The position numbers and the translations under genes were made by a program. Shown piece by piece: positions 1 to 7,810 of a stretch of DNA of 17,641 nt. Each line of letters opens with the position of its first letter. The first letter of the stretch is position 1. Origin of the DNA: SCGC-AAA252-I15 sp043822165 (lineage in GTDB: Archaea > Altiarchaeota > Altiarchaeia > IMC4 > SCGC-AAA252-I15); the NCBI GenBank assembly GCA_043822165.1, contig JBDRCA010000063.1:1-17641 (forward strand), in the 5' to 3' direction. The notes under the pieces are model-generated. The model saw only the letters and a program-made list of their open reading frames with translations. It ran no database searches and had not been told where the DNA came from.

Positions 1-1112
1 AGGCCGGCGGGGACACGGACATGGTGCAGGCCCTGGAGATGGCGGACGACTTCCTGAAGCTTGAGTCAAACGAGCGGGTCATCGTGGTTTTCTCGGACGG
101 GATAATACGGCTGACCCGCGTGCCATCTACAGTGGATTCCCTTGCGAGCCTGACTTCAAAGGGCGTGAAAGTCTACATCGTTGGGGTCGGAAAAGACAAC
201 GTCGGCCAGTCAACGCTGAAATACATCGCAGGCCAGTCAGGAGCCCTCTACTTTGAGCCGGAAGAGTATCAGCGCCTGAAGGTCTCGTTTACCAAGGAGG
301 GAGAGGAAGAAGAAGGCGCAGTTGGAGTCGCAGTCCTCGACCCCCACCACTTCATAACGAGAAACCTGCGGCTCGTGGATACGGAAGTGACAGACTACAA
401 CAACGTCCGCGAGAAACTAAACGCCCAAGTGCTCGTCGCAACCGAAGGAGGGTATCCCGTGTTGACGGTGTGGCGCTTCGGCCTCGGCAGAGTGGCGTCC
501 CTTACGACGGACGACGGATTGACCTGGGCGCAGGATCTTTACAGCGGCGAAAACGCGAAAATCATCCCCTCGCTCACGAACTGGGTTGTCGGCGACATCG
601 AGGGCCGAAAAGACACGGTGGTTGAGGCAGACGACTCGTTTCTAGGGGACTCCAACCCCATAATCGCGAGAAGCCTTAAGACCCCGAAAATCAGGATACA
701 AACACCGGAAGAAGACGAGGAGGACTTCCCGGTTAAAAGAATAGGCTTAAGCCTTTACTCAGGGGAATACCACGCCAAAGACCAGGGAGTCTACATAGTC
801 GGCGCGGCAACCGAGGACGCCACAGACTCCACGGGATTCGCGGTAAACTACCCCAAAGAATACACTCACACAGGAGTGGACCTTGAGACACTGGGGAAAA
901 TCGCCCGCCTATCACAAGGCAAACTCTACACGAGCGGCGACGCCATACAGTTGACCCAGGACGTCATATTCGACGTCAAGGAGCGCGCGGAAGTAAAGTC
1001 GAAGGAGAAAAAATCCGTGACGCTTTATTTTTTGGCGGCAGCGCTCGGACTATACTTCCTCGATTCCGCGGCAAGGAGGATAACGGAGATACTGCGGCTG
1101 ACCAGAGGCTGA
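1..1112 (+). CDS. VWA-domain / GATase-like membrane protein (5' end outside window)
   Basis: The reading frame is open to the window edge (AGGDTD precedes the first internal Met at 21), so this is a C-terminal fragment. That GGDTD...AL stretch looks like the second MIDAS element (the Thr loop) of a von Willebrand A domain, followed by VVFSDG, the usual third MIDAS Asp. The first MIDAS motif (DxSxS) must lie upstream. After the VWA domain comes a segment with WRFGLGRVASLTTDDG...W, a pattern typical of the glutamine-amidotransferase-like domain found behind VWA domains in large prokaryotic membrane proteins. A hydrophobic helix (about residues 332-351 counted from the first Met) and a short basic tail anchor the C-terminus. 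It ends 3 nt from the convergent glycosyltransferase gene. The family role is not well defined; a metal-dependent adhesion or chaperone-like surface function is inferred. The start codon cannot be assigned. Confidence 0.75.
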   Translation, partial: AGGDTDMVQALEMADDFLKLESNERVIVVFSDGIIRLTRVPSTVDSLASLTSKGVKVYIVGVGKDNVGQSTLKYIAGQSGALYFEPEEYQRLKVSFTKEGEEEEGAVGVAVLDPHHFITRNLRLVDTEVTDYNNVREKLNAQVLVATEGGYPVLTVWRFGLGRVASLTTDDGLTWAQDLYSGENAKIIPSLTNWVVGDIEGRKDTVVEADDSFLGDSNPIIARSLKTPKIRIQTPEEDEEDFPVKRIGLSLYSGEYHAKDQGVYIVGAATEDATDSTGFAVNYPKEYTHTGVDLETLGKIARLSQGKLYTSGDAIQLTQDVIFDVKERAEVKSKEKKSVTLYFLAAALGLYFLDSAARRITEILRLTRG

Positions 1113-1115
1113 CGG

Positions 1116-2240
1116 TCACGCCGCATCCTCAAGGATTTCCACCACCCTTGAAGGCCCGTCTAGTTCGGCGGAAAGCCTGCGAAGACGCGCGGTCTTTCGC
1201 ACGTAAGACTTGTCATCCAAGACCTCCCGGATGCAGGTAAGTATCACTTGGGGAGGAGTGAAATAACTCAATCGCCTGCCGTACCCTTCCTCGTCGACGA
1301 CTGTGGCATTATTCTCCTGCTCGTTGTGCAGCATATCCGGAAAAGAAAGAAGAGGCTTCCCGAACGACATTGACTCCATGCACCCGCTATGGCCCCCCGG
1401 AGCAATCACGACGTCAGAGCCCTTGATGTATGGAAACGGATCCTCGATAAAGCTTTCGATTCCGACGTTGCCATGGGGCCTTCCGAATTGAGCGGCGTCG
1501 ACGCTTGGGCCGGAGACTAGCGTGTAGTCGATGGTTCGGTCAAGTTTCGCGGCCGCGAGAATGTTTTCAAAAAGGCAGGCCCGGTAACCGAATCCACCTA
1601 CCATGGACAAGACATGCGGCTTTGCAAGTTTCTTCGCCTTAACTTCGCCGTAACGCCTCCTGACTATGGGCCCGCTGAAGACTATCTTGTCCAGCATACC
1701 CTTGGTAAACGAAAGGTTTCGACGGCACACCGTGTAAGGAGGCGGGAAATCAGGCACAATTATGCCGTCCACCTGCTCGAAAACCGCGGAATAAAACGTT
1801 TTAGCCAGTTTCCCGAGGATGTTAAGGGACGTGCCCCTATCCCGGAAGAAATCGACCATGTTAGTCTGATTGACCATGATGACGACCGGGATGCCCTTGA
1901 CCTTAGCCCCGAGAATCCCCAGGTAATAGCTGTCAGATAAGACGACGTCGGGCTTAACCTCGTCGATCAAATCCAATACAACCTTTCCGCCCGAAAGCTT
2001 CGCGCTCTTCAATGTCGCTCCAACAGAGGCGAGCATGTCCAAGTAACCCTTCCTGCCGACGAGCTTGATTTCGGAGGGAATCTCATGGACGCTGTAACCG
2101 GATTTTTCGACGAGCTGGTGGGAGTAACCGTAGGCGCCAAAAAAGACTTCATTGCCGGCTGAGATTAGCTGCCTGCCGACGGATATGCAGCGGCTCGTAT
2201 GCCCCAATCCTTCGCCGCACATGAATATTAGAACTCTCAT
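1116..2240 (-). CDS. GT-B fold glycosyltransferase (MurG / archaeal MJ1255-like)
   Basis: The 374-residue protein begins MRVLIFMCGEGLGHTSRC. The GxGLGHxxR acceptor-side loop at residues 9-17 is characteristic of MurG-like GT-B enzymes. The C-terminal half carries the donor-binding region APGGHSGCMES (280-290) followed by GKPLLSFP and HNEQ (305-308), as in family 28-type UDP-sugar transferases. No signal peptide or membrane helix is visible, so it probably acts at the inner face of the membrane on a lipid or protein-linked acceptor. It is the last gene of the minus-strand operon, starting 2 nt after the stop of the FG-GAP protein. This suggests translational coupling and perhaps a role in modifying surface glycoproteins (inference). 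The acceptor and sugar cannot be read from the sequence. Confidence 0.8.
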   Translation of the reverse strand: MRVLIFMCGEGLGHTSRCISVGRQLISAGNEVFFGAYGYSHQLVEKSGYSVHEIPSEIKLVGRKGYLDMLASVGATLKSAKLSGGKVVLDLIDEVKPDVVLSDSYYLGILGAKVKGIPVVIMVNQTNMVDFFRDRGTSLNILGKLAKTFYSAVFEQVDGIIVPDFPPPYTVCRRNLSFTKGMLDKIVFSGPIVRRRYGEVKAKKLAKPHVLSMVGGFGYRACLFENILAAAKLDRTIDYTLVSGPSVDAAQFGRPHGNVGIESFIEDPFPYIKGSDVVIAPGGHSGCMESMSFGKPLLSFPDMLHNEQENNATVVDEEGYGRRLSYFTPPQVILTCIREVLDDKSYVRKTARLRRLSAELDGPSRVVEILEDAA

Positions 2241-2242
2241 CT

Positions 2243-3958
2243 TCAGCCGACCTTCACACCCCTGCCAGTTCCGGCTCCTTTGACTAGGCCGCGTTTTATG
2301 CCGCCACGGTCTTCTTCGCTGAGTTTTTTGTCAAGGGTCGGCGTCTTCATAGTATGATGTATTCTGCGTACTATCTTAACTATTACGTAGATGACGCACA
2401 ATACGAGCACGAGCAGGGCCAAGCCGACGACCGCGAAGACCGTGACCGCCTTGTTGGATTTGAGGATGTCCCTGACTTGGCGGGGGCTAAGGGACAGGAT
2501 TAGTTCTTTGGCGTCTTCCGCTATGTCCTTGGCCTGCGCGGGCTCGACTGTCGCGGGAGGGCGCGTGAAAATGGTCGTGGAAGAGGTCGTCGTGTCGTAG
2601 GATGCCTTGCCTTCCAATTGGTCTATGAGTTTTAGCATCCTTGATGTGCCGTCCAAGTCTCCTACTTCCAGGTAGGCTGCCCGGGCTTTTTTGGCGTACT
2701 CTATCGCGGAGGCGTTTTCACCTCGGTCGGCGTAGTCGCGGGCCATCTGGTCGAACGCGCTTGCCCTTGACTTCTTGGCCGCAAAGCCGGTTTCATACAG
2801 GATTACGTCGCGTACTGCTCCGACTATCACGTCGTCGAATCCGTCGCCGTTGAAGTCTCCGACGTCCGCGTCTCCGACGGTTTTTAGGATCCGGGACTTG
2901 TATAGGCGGTTGCCCAAGTCCGAGAACACGTATAACGCGTCCGAGCCTGCTATTACCTCGCTTGTGCCGTCGCCGTTCAAGTCTCTTACTGCGAGAGCGT
3001 AGACTCGGTCGGCGGTGTTTGCCATCCAGCGTATTGAGCCGCGGCGGTCGAAGTTGTAGACGTTGTCTGAGCCGAACAAGACCTCTTTTTTGCCGTCGCC
3101 TGATATGTCCCCGACTTCGATGACGTCTACTCGGCTGACGCTCGACTGGTTCCATAGCAGCGTCCCGTTTGAGTTGAATACGAGTATGTCTGGGGATGAG
3201 CCTGCGAGTATTTCGGAGTATTCGTCGGCGTCCAAGTCGTCTGCGATGACTTGCATGACTCCGCCTGGCGTTTTGGATTCCCAGAGCTGTTTGCCGGTTT
3301 CGTCGAGCGCGAGCACCGTTGAGGGTTTAGTGTATGCAGGAATGCAGGATTTTCGTACGGTATCCACTCCCCGCTCGATGAAGCCCACTATTGTCTCGTC
3401 CATGGAGTCGGCGTCCAAGTCAACTGCGGCTAAAGCATAGGGCATCCTGTATCCAGTGTTGTATGACCAGCGCCGCTCCCCTGACGAGTTAAGCATGAAG
3501 ACCGCGTTTTGGACGCAGTCCTGTGAGTAGACGCCGACCACTATACCCGCCTTGGATGTTTTCGCCAGAACCCGCACGTTGTTTTGGCCTGCGTAATACT
3601 TCCAGGAGAGGTTCCCGTCGTCATCCACCATGTAAACGTGGGAGCCGCCTCCTACGGCGACTTCAGCGCGGCCGTCGCCGTCGAAGTCGCCGGCGAGAAC
3701 AGTGTATACGTATGTTGGGACGCTAAACTCCCAGAGCAGGCTTCCGTCGCCGTCGAATGCGCGGACGACTCCTTCAGAGGATGATGCTACTGCCGCTTCC
3801 ATTCGTCCGTCGCCGTCTATGTCGCCTACTGAGATGTCGCTTATTATCTCTTTGGTTGTGTAGTTCCAGGCTTCCTGGAGGTAGTCTCGTGTGGGTATTT
3901 CCGCTGACGCGGATGCTGCGAGCAAGACTATGATGAGGAGGGAAATGGTTTTTTTCAT
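2243..3958 (-). CDS. Secreted, membrane-anchored FG-GAP/VCBS beta-propeller protein
   Basis: The 571-residue protein has a signal peptide (MKKTISLLIIVLLAASASA, AxA-type cleavage near 19). It is followed by seven calcium-loop repeats of the form D-[ILF]-x-[GA]-D-x-x-x-[ED] starting near residues 46, 91, 180, 241, 284, 326 and 368. These are FG-GAP/VCBS blades of an integrin-like beta-propeller. The 89-residue gap between the second and third loops fits one extra blade whose calcium loop has decayed (around 133-146). Then come a TPR-like helical pair (about 401-450), a Thr/Ser/Pro-rich stalk (455-470), one strong membrane helix (503-532) and a basic cytoplasmic tail. The inferred topology is propeller outside, tail inside. 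It lies 1 nt after the acylphosphatase stop and 2 nt before the glycosyltransferase start. It is likely a surface binding or structural protein; the ligand is unknown. Confidence 0.85.
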   Translation of the reverse strand: MKKTISLLIIVLLAASASAEIPTRDYLQEAWNYTTKEIISDISVGDIDGDGRMEAAVASSSEGVVRAFDGDGSLLWEFSVPTYVYTVLAGDFDGDGRAEVAVGGGSHVYMVDDDGNLSWKYYAGQNNVRVLAKTSKAGIVVGVYSQDCVQNAVFMLNSSGERRWSYNTGYRMPYALAAVDLDADSMDETIVGFIERGVDTVRKSCIPAYTKPSTVLALDETGKQLWESKTPGGVMQVIADDLDADEYSEILAGSSPDILVFNSNGTLLWNQSSVSRVDVIEVGDISGDGKKEVLFGSDNVYNFDRRGSIRWMANTADRVYALAVRDLNGDGTSEVIAGSDALYVFSDLGNRLYKSRILKTVGDADVGDFNGDGFDDVIVGAVRDVILYETGFAAKKSRASAFDQMARDYADRGENASAIEYAKKARAAYLEVGDLDGTSRMLKLIDQLEGKASYDTTTSSTTIFTRPPATVEPAQAKDIAEDAKELILSLSPRQVRDILKSNKAVTVFAVVGLALLVLVLCVIYVIVKIVRRIHHTMKTPTLDKKLSEEDRGGIKRGLVKGAGTGRGVKVG

Positions 3959-3959
3959 T

Positions 3960-4241
3960 TTAGTATTTTATTTGGAATGTTTTGTTTTCTCCTTGTGGTT
4001 TCTCCCATCCTATTTCTACGTCGTCTACGCGCGAGTTTTCAGGGCCCCTGCGGCACCATGCGAGCGCTTTTTTCACTTTGGATTCTTCTCCTTCGAATAC
4101 TGCTTCGACGACGCCATCTGGGAGGTTTCTCACCCATCCTGTGAGAGTAAGTGAGTCGGCGGTTTTTTTCGCGTTCATCCGGTAGAATACTCCTTGAACT
4201 CTCCCTGAGACGTGGACTCGTGCGCGCTTTATTTCTGTCAC
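3960..4241 (-). CDS. acyP: Acylphosphatase
   Basis: At 93 residues this matches the normal family length. It contains GRVQGVFYR (13-21) with the phosphate-binding Arg21, and GWVRNLPDG with the catalytic Asn39, the two signature elements of acylphosphatases, which hydrolyse acyl phosphates such as acetyl or carbamoyl phosphate. The start is GTG, overlapping the TGA stop of the upstream iron-sulfur flavoprotein (GTGA), a typical coupled arrangement. The protein is cytoplasmic, with no signal peptide. Position in the operon with a flavoprotein and an AAA+ ATPase does not point to a specific substrate. Assignment is firm. Confidence 0.93.
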   Translation of the reverse strand: MTEIKRARVHVSGRVQGVFYRMNAKKTADSLTLTGWVRNLPDGVVEAVFEGEESKVKKALAWCRRGPENSRVDDVEIGWEKPQGENKTFQIKY

Positions 4242-4819
4242 TTTCCGGTTCTTTTGAGCGTTTCGACTATTTTCTTGGCCAGGTTCTCGACGGTTTCGAC
4301 GCCTATTTCATCGGCGAGCGCGTCTCCAGGGTTTCTTGCGACCGCTATTCCACCGAAGTGCGCCGTCTTTTTGTCTGATACGACGAGCATCTCCTGCAGC
4401 AGCATCCAGTCGGTTATTTCAGAGACTGCTTTTTCCTGGCCTCCGTTTCGTGAGCCTCCCACCGCTATGGCGCCCCCGATTTTTCCGGAAAGCATCATCT
4501 TGTTTCTCCTCAACGGGAGGGTGCGGTCCATGAACGCTTTTAGTTTCCCTGATACGGATGCGAAATACGTGGGCGTGCCGACTATTATCGCGTCCGCGTC
4601 CCGCATCTTCTCCAAGATAGGGAATACGTCGTCTTCGACTGTGCAGGTGAACGATTTTTTGCAGGCATCGCATACCGTGCAGTAGCCGACTTGTCTGTTA
4701 GACAATGCTATGAACTCGGTGTCCAAGCCTGCTGACTCACAGACCGACAACGCCCTCTCGACGAGCGCGTCAGTGTTAGCACCCGGACGATGACCCCCTG
4801 AAATCCCCAGAACCCTCAT
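4238..4819 (-). CDS. Iron-sulfur flavoprotein / NAD(P)H-dependent FMN reductase family
   Basis: The 193-residue flavodoxin-like protein has N-terminal GISGGHRPGANT (phosphate-binding loop), a compact cysteine cluster C47-x2-C50-x2-C53-x5-C59, then VGTPTYFASVSGKLKAFMDR, the signature of the archaeal Isf / NADPH-dependent FMN reductase family. In Methanosarcina Isf, a similar compact Cys motif binds a 4Fe-4S cluster next to FMN and the protein passes electrons to O2 or H2O2. A similar redox or oxidant-defence role is plausible here. The ATG directly abuts the TAG stop of the TPR-AAA gene, and the TGA overlaps the acylphosphatase GTG, so the three genes are almost certainly co-transcribed. The natural electron donor is unknown. 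Confidence 0.88.
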   Translation of the reverse strand: MRVLGISGGHRPGANTDALVERALSVCESAGLDTEFIALSNRQVGYCTVCDACKKSFTCTVEDDVFPILEKMRDADAIIVGTPTYFASVSGKLKAFMDRTLPLRRNKMMLSGKIGGAIAVGGSRNGGQEKAVSEITDWMLLQEMLVVSDKKTAHFGGIAVARNPGDALADEIGVETVENLAKKIVETLKRTGK

Positions 4820-6430
4820 CTACATCACGTACCGAGCACACAGCTTCTTCATCTTACGCCCCATCATATACATAGGGTCAGTGTACTTTTTAATGTCCTT
4901 TATGAGGTCAGCGTAGAGGCGGCGCTCCTCCTCCCCTAAAAGCTCCTCCTGGTCCTTTTTGTGTTTCACGGTCATCGCGCTGCTCTGGTCTCCGCCGCCT
5001 GAACTCTGCGACGTTGGCATGCTGAAGATGTCCCTGAAGACACCACCGGCTATACCCCCCTTCTTCTTGTCGTCTTCGTCTTCCTCCTCCTCGATCAAGA
5101 ATTTTTTCACTGAACTGTACCAGGCGGGAAGAGAGGAAGTAACCGCGTGCTTTCCGGAAGTGGCCTTGATGAAATCACTGAATCTTATGGACCGCTCCTT
5201 GCGCGTCTTCAACGCCTCCTTCCACGGGATTCCCGCAGCGGCATTGCAGACCTCTTTCACGTCCGCGCCGGAGAAGCCCTCAGTAAGCCTGGATAGCCTG
5301 CCCAGGTTAAGCTTCGGGTCAACAGGCCGACCCTTCAAGTTTAGCTTGAACAACGCGACCCGCGTCTTATGGTCAGGCTCCTCAAAGTAGATGGAGCGGG
5401 AGAAACGCCCGGCACGCCTTAATGCCGAGTCAACATCCCAGGGAGCGTTAGTAGCCCCGACGCAGAGCACGCCCTCGTTGTCGTATTCGACACCGTCCAT
5501 TTCAGTCAGAAACTGGTTTATCGCCCGGCGCTCGAAGCTCTGCTGCATGTCGTCTCTTTTACCGCCCATACCGTCGACTTCGTCGAAGAAGAGGATGCAG
5601 GGCTTGTTTTTCCTTGCGGTCTCGAATGCCGCGTGAAGATTCTTCTCCGTGTTTCCGGCGTACATGTCGACGATGTCGCTAATCTTAACCGCGATGAAAG
5701 AGGCCGCGCACTCCCCTGCCGACGCCTTGGCGATATAAGTCTTACCAGTCCCCGGCGGACCGTAAAAGAGGACTCCGCCACCCGCCTTGGTCCCGTACTT
5801 CCGGGCAAGCTCAGGCTCCATTAGAGGATAAACAATGTAGTCCTTGATAAGCTCTTTAGTGCGCTCAAGGCCTGCAACGTCCTTGAAGCCCATGTTCGGC
5901 TTCTTGAGGACCTCGAACTGGGTTACAGCACCCTCTTCCGGCTTGCCGTCGCCGCCGGTCGCGGGCTGAGGCGCGCCACCACCACCCCCGCCTCCTCCGC
6001 CAGAGGAGCCGGCGCTCATCTTGCTTTTCGCGACGTCTTTTTGTGTTTGCGCTCTCGAGTATCCCGGGTCGATTTGGAGGGCTCGGTCGTAGTCTGAGAT
6101 GGCCTTCGAGTAGTTTTGCTGGTACTCGTATACTAGCCCCCGCGTATAGTATGCTTCAGCCAGATTCGGGTTTAATCCGACGACTTTGTTCAAGTCGGCG
6201 AGCGCCTTATCGTATTCTTGTTTGCGGGTGTATGCGAGTCCGCGGTTGAAGTAGGATTCAAGAAGATCAGGTTTAAGTTCTAGTGCCTTGTCGAAGTGTT
6301 CGATGGCCTTGTCGAATTCCCCTATCTTGTAGTAGTCGTTGGCGAGATTATGGTATTCGTGCTCGAGTTTCACGCCGTAGTTCGGTTGCTTGCCTGCGGG
6401 GGGAGCTTTAGAAGGGTTTTCGCCTGCCAT
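4820..6430 (-). CDS. TPR-AAA+ ATPase fusion (Vps4/katanin-like single AAA module)
   Basis: This 536-residue cytosolic protein has three TPR repeats at about 23-124, a glycine-rich linker (nine Gly at 144-152), and one AAA+ module at about 180-430. Walker A GPPGTGKT is at 224-231, Walker B ILFFDEVD at 279-286 (catalytic Glu284), sensor-1 Asn328, and the arginine-finger motif RRAGRF at 338-343 (Arg339, Arg342). All essential ATPase residues are present. After the small AAA lid come a Trp-containing segment (SLPAWYSSVKKFL, 433-445), an acidic run EEEEDEDD, and a helical basic C-terminus. Layout resembles Vps4/spastin-type classical AAA remodelers, but with TPRs where Vps4 has an MIT domain. It is the first gene of the minus-strand operon. 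It presumably unfolds or disassembles a TPR-recruited partner; no ESCRT gene is visible nearby. The start is the ATG next to a TATA-like element. Confidence 0.85.
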   Translation of the reverse strand: MAGENPSKAPPAGKQPNYGVKLEHEYHNLANDYYKIGEFDKAIEHFDKALELKPDLLESYFNRGLAYTRKQEYDKALADLNKVVGLNPNLAEAYYTRGLVYEYQQNYSKAISDYDRALQIDPGYSRAQTQKDVAKSKMSAGSSGGGGGGGGGAPQPATGGDGKPEEGAVTQFEVLKKPNMGFKDVAGLERTKELIKDYIVYPLMEPELARKYGTKAGGGVLFYGPPGTGKTYIAKASAGECAASFIAVKISDIVDMYAGNTEKNLHAAFETARKNKPCILFFDEVDGMGGKRDDMQQSFERRAINQFLTEMDGVEYDNEGVLCVGATNAPWDVDSALRRAGRFSRSIYFEEPDHKTRVALFKLNLKGRPVDPKLNLGRLSRLTEGFSGADVKEVCNAAAGIPWKEALKTRKERSIRFSDFIKATSGKHAVTSSLPAWYSSVKKFLIEEEEDEDDKKKGGIAGGVFRDIFSMPTSQSSGGGDQSSAMTVKHKKDQEELLGEEERRLYADLIKDIKKYTDPMYMMGRKMKKLCARYVM

Positions 6431-6446
6431 GTCAATTAGATATATC

Positions 6447-6463
6447 CTTTAAATTAAATTAAT
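6447..6463. promoter_or_regulatory. Single central TATA-like element shared by two divergent genes
   Basis: The 51-bp gap between the TPR-AAA ATG (minus) and the tyrA ATG (plus) contains one A/T block, ctttaaattaaattaat. Its centre (about 6455) is about 27 nt from the tyrA start and about 25 nt from the AAA start, the expected TATA-to-start distance for leaderless archaeal transcripts in both directions. No ribosome-binding site precedes either gene. Assignment rests on position and composition only. Confidence 0.5.
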
Positions 6464-6481
6464 GTCGAATAGTTTGTTACT

Positions 6482-7810
6482 ATGAACTGTAAATCTCGCG
6501 CTGCGGTGGTGGGCGGTTACGGCGGGATGGGGCGGGTTTTCGCCTCTCTTTTAAAATCCGAGGGATTCGACGTCGTAGTGTCCGGGCCAACCGAGAGCAA
6601 AGGCCGGAGGGCATCCGGGGAGTTGGGCGTAGAATACGTTTCGGATAATGTTTCCGCGGTCTCCGGGGCGGATGTGGTGGTGGTGTCGGTCCCAATAGAC
6701 GAGACTGTCAGGGTCATTGAGGAAGTGGGCCCCAAGGTAGGCAAAGGCGCCTTAATCATGGATGTCACGTCCATCAAGAAGGTTCCGTGCGATGCCATGG
6801 CGAAAAACTGCGGGAAAGGCGTTGAGATTCTCGGCACGCACCCGATTTTCGGGCCCCGCGTCGGTAAGATAGACGGCCAAGTATTCGTGTTGACTCCCGT
6901 GCGTGAAGGAAAATGGACGAAAAAGATAAGAGCCATGCTCGCCAAACACAAGGCCAGAGTCCACGAGTCAACGCCGGAAAAACACGACAAAGTAATGGCC
7001 GTAGTCCAAGGCCTCACTCATTTCACGTACATAAGCCTTGGCAAAACACTCGAAGAACTCGGCTTCGACATAAAAGAGTCCAGGAACTACTCTTCGCCGA
7101 TATACGAGATGATGCTCGACATGGTAGGCAGAATCATAGGCCAAGACCCGAAGCTTTACGCTGAGATACAGATGCGAAACACCGAAATCCCGGGCGTCCA
7201 CAAGGCATTCCTGAAGACTGCGACAGAGCTCGCCCAAGTAATCGAGCAAGGCGACGAAAAAGCCTTCATAAAAGTCATGGCTGAGGCCGCCAAAAACTTC
7301 GACGACGTTGACAGGGCGATGGGGCGCTCAGACAAGGCGATTTCGTCGCTGGTCGCCGAGCTTGAGCTTTTGAAGGATTCTGTCGGGAAAGAATTGTGTC
7401 TTGCCCATATTTACTCTGGTATGAGGCATGTCGGAGTTGTCGAGGATGTCTCGCCGGATGAAGTCGTGATTTCAGAGGGTGGGAGACGAAAGTCACTGAA
7501 GCTTTCCAACATCCGAGTCCTAGGCAACGCAGAGAGGATTGCATTCAAAAAAGAGAAATACGGGACTGTGGCCAGGGACTTTTCGATTGTGGTCAATTCC
7601 TGTGCCGATGAATCCTTCATCGCCAGCATATTGGAGGAGCACGATGACGGCATCGTCGGAGTTGAAGTCAAAGACGTCTACGAGGGCCCGCAGGTCGGAG
7701 AAGGATCTAAAAGCGTGTGTTTCAGCGTCGAGTTCATAAACTCGGGCGTCAAGGAGTCAGAGAGAGGCGTCTCCGAATTCTTCGAAAAAATCGGGGGAAA
7801 ACGCAGGTGA
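6482..7810 (+). CDS. tyrA: Prephenate dehydrogenase with C-terminal FDX-ACB-like domain
   Basis: The 442-residue protein has an N-terminal Rossmann NAD(P) fold (VVGGYGGMG, 9-17), VTSIK at 95-99, GTHPIFGP at 118-125 and the helical TyrA segment with QGLTH (176-180), placing it in the prephenate/arogenate dehydrogenase family. It should oxidatively decarboxylate prephenate to 4-hydroxyphenylpyruvate for tyrosine synthesis. The dehydrogenase ends near residue 300. Next is a short beta-rich stretch (about 303-348, RHVGVVEDVSPDEVVI), then 359-437, which matches the ferredoxin-fold anticodon-binding (FDX-ACB) domain of PheRS beta: RDFSIVV, then DVYEGPQVGEGSKS and a closing FFEKI helix. That domain is not the usual ACT or chorismate-mutase partner of TyrA. 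The gene overlaps the next by GTGA. The start is the ATG downstream of the shared TATA element. Confidence 0.88.
   Translation: MNCKSRAAVVGGYGGMGRVFASLLKSEGFDVVVSGPTESKGRRASGELGVEYVSDNVSAVSGADVVVVSVPIDETVRVIEEVGPKVGKGALIMDVTSIKKVPCDAMAKNCGKGVEILGTHPIFGPRVGKIDGQVFVLTPVREGKWTKKIRAMLAKHKARVHESTPEKHDKVMAVVQGLTHFTYISLGKTLEELGFDIKESRNYSSPIYEMMLDMVGRIIGQDPKLYAEIQMRNTEIPGVHKAFLKTATELAQVIEQGDEKAFIKVMAEAAKNFDDVDRAMGRSDKAISSLVAELELLKDSVGKELCLAHIYSGMRHVGVVEDVSPDEVVISEGGRRKSLKLSNIRVLGNAERIAFKKEKYGTVARDFSIVVNSCADESFIASILEEHDDGIVGVEVKDVYEGPQVGEGSKSVCFSVEFINSGVKESERGVSEFFEKIGGKRR

Noticed and set aside
7717..7806. Earlier start for the SLOG protein inside tyrA
   Set aside because: The added residues are an Arg-rich shadow of tyrA. 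The GTG overlapping the tyrA TGA puts the first beta strand of the Rossmann-like fold at the N-terminus, as in relatives.
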